A stretch of DNA of 11,676 nt from JAAFGT01 sp041485165. GTDB taxonomy: Bacteria; Acidobacteriota; Terriglobia; Acidiferrales; UBA7541. The stretch lies in the NCBI GenBank assembly GCA_041485165.1, contig JBGPJC010000111.1, positions 1-11,676 of the forward strand. Direction: 5' to 3'. The notes beneath the pieces are model-generated. The model worked only from the letters and a program-made list of their open reading frames with translations, had not been told where the DNA came from and made no database searches. This document shows, piece after piece, positions 8,009 to 11,676 of the stretch; the first letter of the stretch is position 1, and every line of letters starts with the position of its first letter. A program made the position numbers and the translations under genes.

Positions 8009-8593
8009 TCAGGCGGTCACAGCGCTCAGCCGGCCGCCTTGCTCCTGGTATGCGGCGCCGCAAGCCGCACAGCGCAGGCGTCCGCTGCCTTCGGGCAGCC
8101 GCGTCGCGCAACGGCACATCCAGCCGACCTGCCTGGCAGGGTTGCCGACCAGCAGAGCGTACGGAGCCACATCCTTGGTCACCACAGCGCCAGCGCCGAT
8201 GAAGGCGTATTCGCCGATGCGATGTCCGCACAGGATGGTGCAGTTGGCGCCGAAGGTGACGCCGCGCTCGACCTGGGTGGCCTGGAACTCATTCTTGCGC
8301 TCGATGCCTCCGCGCGGGTTGATGACGTTGGTGAACACCATGGAAGGGCCGCAGAAGACATAATCGCCCAGCGTGACGCCCTCGTAGACGGACACATTGT
8401 TTTGAATTTTCACGTGGTCGCCGATCTCCACGCCGCGGGCCACGAAAACATTTTGCCCGAAGTTGCAGTCCTTTCCGATCTTCGAGTCGCGCATGACATG
8501 GCAGAAGTGCCAGATCTTGGTGCCCTCGCCGATGGTGCACGGCTCGTCCACCACCGCACTGGGATGCACGTAAACACCGGGGCGCTCAGGCAT
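8009..8593 (-). CDS. wbpD: WbpD-type UDP-3-amino-GlcNAcA N-acetyltransferase with C-terminal zinc ribbon
   Basis: The 194-residue product is a left-handed beta-helix acyltransferase: hexapeptide repeats run from about residue 8 to 155 (for example VHPSAVVDEPCTIGEGTKIW, IGKDCNFGQNVF, VEIGDHVKIQNNVSVYEGV, IGEYAFIGAGAVVTKDV), ending in the common LVGNPARQVGW. The segment SMVFTNVINPR (84-94) is characteristic of the WbpD/WlbB group, which acetylates the 3-amino group of UDP-GlcNAc(3NH2)A with acetyl-CoA in the cytoplasm. After the helix come Cys160, Cys162, Cys175 and Cys178 in a CxC...CxxC pattern, a small zinc-ribbon-like tail seen in some homologues and not in the short forms. ATG 8593 overlaps the wbpB stop by eight bases and has GGAG ten bases upstream. 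The following gene, wbpE, supplies its substrate. Confidence 0.88.
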   Translation of the reverse strand: MPERPGVYVHPSAVVDEPCTIGEGTKIWHFCHVMRDSKIGKDCNFGQNVFVARGVEIGDHVKIQNNVSVYEGVTLGDYVFCGPSMVFTNVINPRGGIERKNEFQATQVERGVTFGANCTILCGHRIGEYAFIGAGAVVTKDVAPYALLVGNPARQVGWMCRCATRLPEGSGRLRCAACGAAYQEQGGRLSAVTA

Positions 8594-9593
8594 GGACAGT
8601 CGTCTCCGCGGCGCCCGCCAGCACTACGGGCTCTCCGTTCAGTTGCAGCGATCTCTGGCAGGCTTCGAGGACGCGGAGGACGCGGACGCCTTCGAGCCCG
8701 TCGGTCGCCGGCGTGGCGCGCTTGGCCACGCAGTCCAGGAAGTGCTGGCATTCACGGCGAAGCGGCTCGGCGCCGTCGAGCGGAACGGGAGTGCCCTCCG
8801 TGCCGCGAGCGACGATGTTGCCGCTGACCATCTCGATGCTCTTGTCGAACAGCATCAGCTTGGCCAGGGGATGGCGGTCATCGAATACGGCCATCTTTTT
8901 CTCGCCGACCACCACCAGCTTCTGTTCCTTGAAAGGGTGCAGCCAGCTCACGAAGATGTGCGCGCGGGAGCCGCGGTCGAAGAGCAGGTTAGAGACACTC
9001 ACGTCCGGGATGTTCGCTTGCAGGTAGGTCCCGCCGACGGCAGAGACCTGAATGGGCATCGCCTCGAACAGATGGAGCAGTACGGAGACGTCGTGCGGGG
9101 CAAAGCTCCACAGGGCGTTCTCTTCGCGGCGCACGCGGCCAAGGTTCAGACGGTTGGAGTAAGCGTATTCGATGCGGCCCAACTCGCCGGCCACGCACAT
9201 CTCCTTCAGCCGGATCACCGCGGGATGGTAGCGGAGCAGGTGGCCGACCATCAGGATGCGCCCGCGCGCCTTGGCCAGTTGCACCAGCGCTTCAGCCTCG
9301 CGGACGTGCAGGGCCAGCGGCTTCTCCACCATCACATCTTTTCCGGCTTCGAGCGCCGCGCTGGCCAGCCGGAAGTGCGTCTCCGCGGGAGTGGCAAAAA
9401 CCACGGCGTCCACTTGCGAGTCGCCGAGCAGCGCATCGGGAGCACCGACGGCGCGCACGCCGGGATACTTTTTTTCCGCTTCGGCCAGAGCTTCGGGGCG
9501 GTCATCGCACACCGCGTGGAGGGCGCCCAACTCGTGGAAGACGCGGACCAGGTTGCGTCCCCATTGGCCGTAACCAAAAACGGCAATCTTCAT
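8586..9593 (-). CDS. wbpB: WbpB-type NAD-dependent UDP-sugar 3-oxidoreductase (Gfo/Idh/MocA family)
   Basis: The 335-residue product begins with MKIAVFGYGQWG, a Rossmann NAD-binding motif (Gly7, Gly9, Gly12). It has the family's VEKPLAL (89-95), with Lys91 in the EKP motif, and FAPHDVS (164-170), whose His/Asp are near the active site in this family. The second half is the usual alpha/beta substrate domain. In the WbpB pathway it oxidises C3 of UDP-GlcNAcA and keeps NAD cycling with 2-oxoglutarate. The neighbours wbpD and wbpE directly downstream support this assignment over the many other sugar oxidoreductases of the family. Two ATGs lie side by side at 9596 and 9593. I chose 9593 because the GAGGGG upstream then has a five-base spacing and the protein opens as homologues do. 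The start overlaps the asnB stop by one base (four bases if 9596 is used). Confidence 0.85.
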   Translation of the reverse strand: MKIAVFGYGQWGRNLVRVFHELGALHAVCDDRPEALAEAEKKYPGVRAVGAPDALLGDSQVDAVVFATPAETHFRLASAALEAGKDVMVEKPLALHVREAEALVQLAKARGRILMVGHLLRYHPAVIRLKEMCVAGELGRIEYAYSNRLNLGRVRREENALWSFAPHDVSVLLHLFEAMPIQVSAVGGTYLQANIPDVSVSNLLFDRGSRAHIFVSWLHPFKEQKLVVVGEKKMAVFDDRHPLAKLMLFDKSIEMVSGNIVARGTEGTPVPLDGAEPLRRECQHFLDCVAKRATPATDGLEGVRVLRVLEACQRSLQLNGEPVVLAGAAETTVHA

Positions 9594-11575
9594 CATCGCC
9601 CCTCGAGGCGTCGGCCGCCGCTGCCGGAGGAGGGAGCAACCACGCTTTCCGCGCTGGCCGCTTCGCCGCGCGCATGCCGCAGCCCTTCTCCGTCGATAAA
9701 CGCGTGGAACCACAACTCCAGACACAGCAGGCCCCACAGCTCGCGGCCGAACTTGCGCTCATGCGTCAGCAGTTTTTCCACCCCGGCAACGCGGTAAATG
9801 CCGCGACTGCGCGCCTGCGGGCTGAGCAGCACGTCGTTCACAAATCCGCGCAGCGGCCCGCGCAGCCATTCCGAGAGCGGCACGGGAAAGCCCATCTTGT
9901 CGCGCCGGCTGAAGATGGCTTCGGGGAGCAATTGCTTGACGGCATCGCGGAAAACGCGCTTGGTGTCGCCGCCCTTGAAGCGCGTGGTGGGAGGCATGCG
10001 CGTGACCAGTTCGGAGATGCGGTGGTCGAGCAGCGGGACGCGCGATTCCAGCGAGACACTCATGCTGGTGCGGTCTTCGACGTGGAGCAAGGCAGGGAGT
10101 AGCGTCTTCAGGTCGAAGTTGGTCATCTTGTTGAAGTAACTCTTGGTCGACGGGTTGGAAAAAACGCTGGAGAAGGAATCGAACATCCGCCCCGGGCTCG
10201 ACGCGCTCCAGGCGTCACCCGTATAGAGTTCTTCGACATTCTCGGCCCTGCTGACCAGCCGGAAGTAGCGCCGGTCCATATCTTCGAACAGGCCCTCGCG
10301 CCAGAAGGTCTGCAACAGCGGCTGGTAATTGCGCAGCAGGGAAAGGTTGGGCTGGATGCTCTCCCAGCTCACCAGGTATTTCCCTTCGTCCTGCGTGCCG
10401 TAGATCGAGCCTTTGAGGCACTGCTCGAGATAAGCAATCAGGTAGCGCGCGTAGCCGCCGAAGATTTCGTCGCCGCCCTGCCCGCCGAGCACCACTTTCA
10501 CATTTTCTTTGGCCAGCTTGGAAACGTGGTACTGCGGGAAGAGCCCTGGTCCTGCGGCGGGCTCGTCCATCATGTACATCAGCCAGGGCAGGTCGTCGGC
10601 AAAGTCCTGCGCGGTGGGCCACACTTCGTGATGGATCGAGCCGACGTGCTCGGCGACACCGCGGGCGTAGCGAGTCTCGTCATATTCCGGCCCTTCGCGG
10701 AAGGCACCGGTGAAAGTGTGGAACGACCCGCCATAAGCTGGAGCGGCAAGAGAAACGACGGTCGAACTGTCGATGCCGCCGGAAAGGTGCGCGCCCACCG
10801 GCACATCGCTGCGGAGCTGCAACCGCACCGCATCCTGGAGCAGAAGCAGGAGCTGTTCGACGAAGTAGTCCTCGGTGTGATGGGTGTCCACTTCGTAGTT
10901 GTAGTCCCAGTAGCGCACCACGGACGGCGCGGCGTCGCGGAACGGCCGGAAGGTGAGGTAGTGACCGGGCTCGAGCTTGACGATGTCGCGGAAGAGCGTG
11001 CGCTCGCCTAGGCAGAACTGGAAGGTCAGGTACTCCTCGAGGCCTTGCGCGTCCACCTGGGGCTGGACCAGCCCCGCCGCGAACAACGCCTTTGGCTCGC
11101 TGGCGAAGCTGAAGCGCCGGCCATCCATGTGCCAGTAGAACGGTTTGATCCCGGCGCGGTCTCGGGCGGCGAACAAACGCTGCTGGTGGGTGTCCCAGAT
11201 AACGAAGCTGAACATGCCGTTGAGCCGCTCGACGCAGCGTTCGCCGAGTTCCTCGTAGAGGTGGAGGATCACTTCGGTGTCGGATTGCGTCTGGAAAGTG
11301 TGATGGCTGGCCAAGTCTCGGCGCAGCTCGAGGTAGTTGTAGATTTCCCCATTGAAGATGATCCACAGGGACCCGTCCTCGTTGGTCATGGGCTGGCGGC
11401 CGGTCTGGAGGTCGATGATGGTGAGCCGCTTGTGGCCGAGGCCGACCGCGCCGTCGAACCAGGCGCCCTCGTCGTCGGGGCCGCGATGGTTCAGCGCCGA
11501 CATCATCGCCAGGACGGCGTTGCGGTCTACCGGCTGCTCGCGGTCGCGGTTGACGATGCCCGCTATTCCACACAT
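9593..11575 (-). CDS. asnB: AsnB-type glutamine-dependent amidotransferase (asparagine synthase family)
   Basis: The 660-residue product has both domains of the family. The N-terminal glutaminase (Ntn hydrolase) domain begins MCGIAGI with Cys2 as nucleophile, and has RGPDD (31-35), FNGEIYN (74-80) and SDTEV (98-102). The synthetase domain has the ATP pyrophosphatase loop LSGGIDSS (264-271) and a GGQGGDEIFGGYARY segment further on. Cys2 must follow Met directly, which fixes the start at ATG 11575. The last ~30 residues (Ala/Ser/Gly-rich, ending GGRRLEGR) go beyond the usual domain. Paralogues in polysaccharide clusters are thought to amidate carboxylates of surface sugars, as WbpS does in Pseudomonas, rather than to make asparagine. 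Its place one base from wbpB supports that, but ordinary asparagine synthesis cannot be excluded. It lies 19 bases after the upstream gene's stop. Confidence 0.9.
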   Translation of the reverse strand: MCGIAGIVNRDREQPVDRNAVLAMMSALNHRGPDDEGAWFDGAVGLGHKRLTIIDLQTGRQPMTNEDGSLWIIFNGEIYNYLELRRDLASHHTFQTQSDTEVILHLYEELGERCVERLNGMFSFVIWDTHQQRLFAARDRAGIKPFYWHMDGRRFSFASEPKALFAAGLVQPQVDAQGLEEYLTFQFCLGERTLFRDIVKLEPGHYLTFRPFRDAAPSVVRYWDYNYEVDTHHTEDYFVEQLLLLLQDAVRLQLRSDVPVGAHLSGGIDSSTVVSLAAPAYGGSFHTFTGAFREGPEYDETRYARGVAEHVGSIHHEVWPTAQDFADDLPWLMYMMDEPAAGPGLFPQYHVSKLAKENVKVVLGGQGGDEIFGGYARYLIAYLEQCLKGSIYGTQDEGKYLVSWESIQPNLSLLRNYQPLLQTFWREGLFEDMDRRYFRLVSRAENVEELYTGDAWSASSPGRMFDSFSSVFSNPSTKSYFNKMTNFDLKTLLPALLHVEDRTSMSVSLESRVPLLDHRISELVTRMPPTTRFKGGDTKRVFRDAVKQLLPEAIFSRRDKMGFPVPLSEWLRGPLRGFVNDVLLSPQARSRGIYRVAGVEKLLTHERKFGRELWGLLCLELWFHAFIDGEGLRHARGEAASAESVVAPSSGSGGRRLEGR

Positions 11576-11594
11576 GTTTGTGTATCGCTCCGAG

Positions 11595-11675
11595 TCATGA
11601 GAGTACCTCGCGCTTTTGGCAACGATAGACGATCATCAGCCCGAACGTCCGGCTGAGGAGCCGATGAATGCTGTC
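11595..11675 (-). CDS. C-terminal end of an unidentified gene upstream of asnB (partial)
   Basis: On the minus strand a frame open from the right edge ends at TGA 11597-11595, giving 26 residues ending in SRTFGLMIVYRCQKREVLS. The hydrophobic FGLMIVYRC strand followed by basic residues looks like a real protein end. It recalls the last beta strand of some class I methyltransferases, but this is too short to name a family. The stop lies 19 bases before the asnB start, consistent with the same transcription unit continuing to the right of the window. The frame could be chance, since 26 codons without a stop are not rare at this GC content. Confidence 0.45.
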   Translation of the reverse strand, partial: DSIHRLLSRTFGLMIVYRCQKREVLS

Positions 11676-11676
11676 C

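Noticed and set aside
8592..9797. Plus-strand open frame (401 codons) opposite wbpB
   Set aside because: Shadow of the wbpB reading frame; no recognisable domain, and the opposite strand has clear NAD-binding and EKP motifs.
11563..11598. Eleven-codon minus-strand mini-ORF (ATG 11598 to TAG 11563) overlapping the asnB start, with GAGG seven bases upstream
   Set aside because: The same bases are better explained as the end of an upstream gene; no leader-peptide features such as runs of a regulatory amino acid are present.

Overview
The window is high-GC bacterial DNA carrying most of a polysaccharide (O-antigen, capsule or exopolysaccharide) biosynthesis cluster. Apart from one partial gene at the left edge, every gene is on the minus strand, so transcription runs from right to left. 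The left-edge gene (1-261, plus strand) ends in an IPT/TIG-like Ig-fold repeat. That type of repeat is common in large secreted proteins of Acidobacteriota such as Solibacter-like soil bacteria. Together with the GC content and the cluster type it makes an acidobacterium plausible, but the window holds no marker that fixes the taxon.

In transcription order (right to left) the layout is: the last 26 codons of an unidentified gene (11676-11595); an AsnB-type glutamine-dependent amidotransferase (11575-9593); a WbpB-type NAD-dependent sugar oxidoreductase (9593-8586); a WbpD-type left-handed beta-helix N-acetyltransferase with a C-terminal zinc ribbon (8593-8009); a WbpE-type PLP aminotransferase (7985-6849, probably starting at TTG); a large GT-C-fold membrane glycosyltransferase (6783-4834); a methyltransferase that looks broken at its N-terminus (about 4822-4307); a WbpI/WecB-family non-hydrolysing 2-epimerase (4310-3162); a second GT-C-like membrane glycosyltransferase (3162-1432); and a UPF0104/LPG-synthase-TM-type membrane protein (1435-431). 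A strong hairpin at 294-319 lies between this last gene and the convergent Ig-repeat gene and probably ends transcription from both sides.

The WbpB, WbpE, WbpD and WbpI homologues are the consecutive enzymes that turn UDP-GlcNAcA into UDP-GlcNAc(3NAc)A and then UDP-ManNAc(3NAc)A, as known from Pseudomonas aeruginosa. WbpA, the UDP-GlcNAc 6-dehydrogenase that feeds the route, is not in the window. The AsnB homologue beside them may amidate the uronic acid, as proposed for WbpS-type enzymes, or another cell-surface sugar. The two GT-C proteins would use polyprenyl-phosphate sugars at the membrane, and the UPF0104 protein may act in lipid or lipid-linked glycan handling.

Most junctions are tight (overlaps of 1 to 8 bases, or gaps of 12 to 23 bases), which points to one co-transcribed unit. 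The exception is the 65-base gap before the 6783-4834 gene. That gene and the damaged methyltransferase look compositionally different from their neighbours and split wbpBDE from wbpI, so they may be a later insertion. I see no RNA genes, CRISPR arrays, insertion sequences or transposases. The most notable points are the split diacetamido-uronate pathway with its adjacent amidotransferase, the eroded methyltransferase, and the likely TTG start of wbpE. I do not see evidence of a wholly new system.
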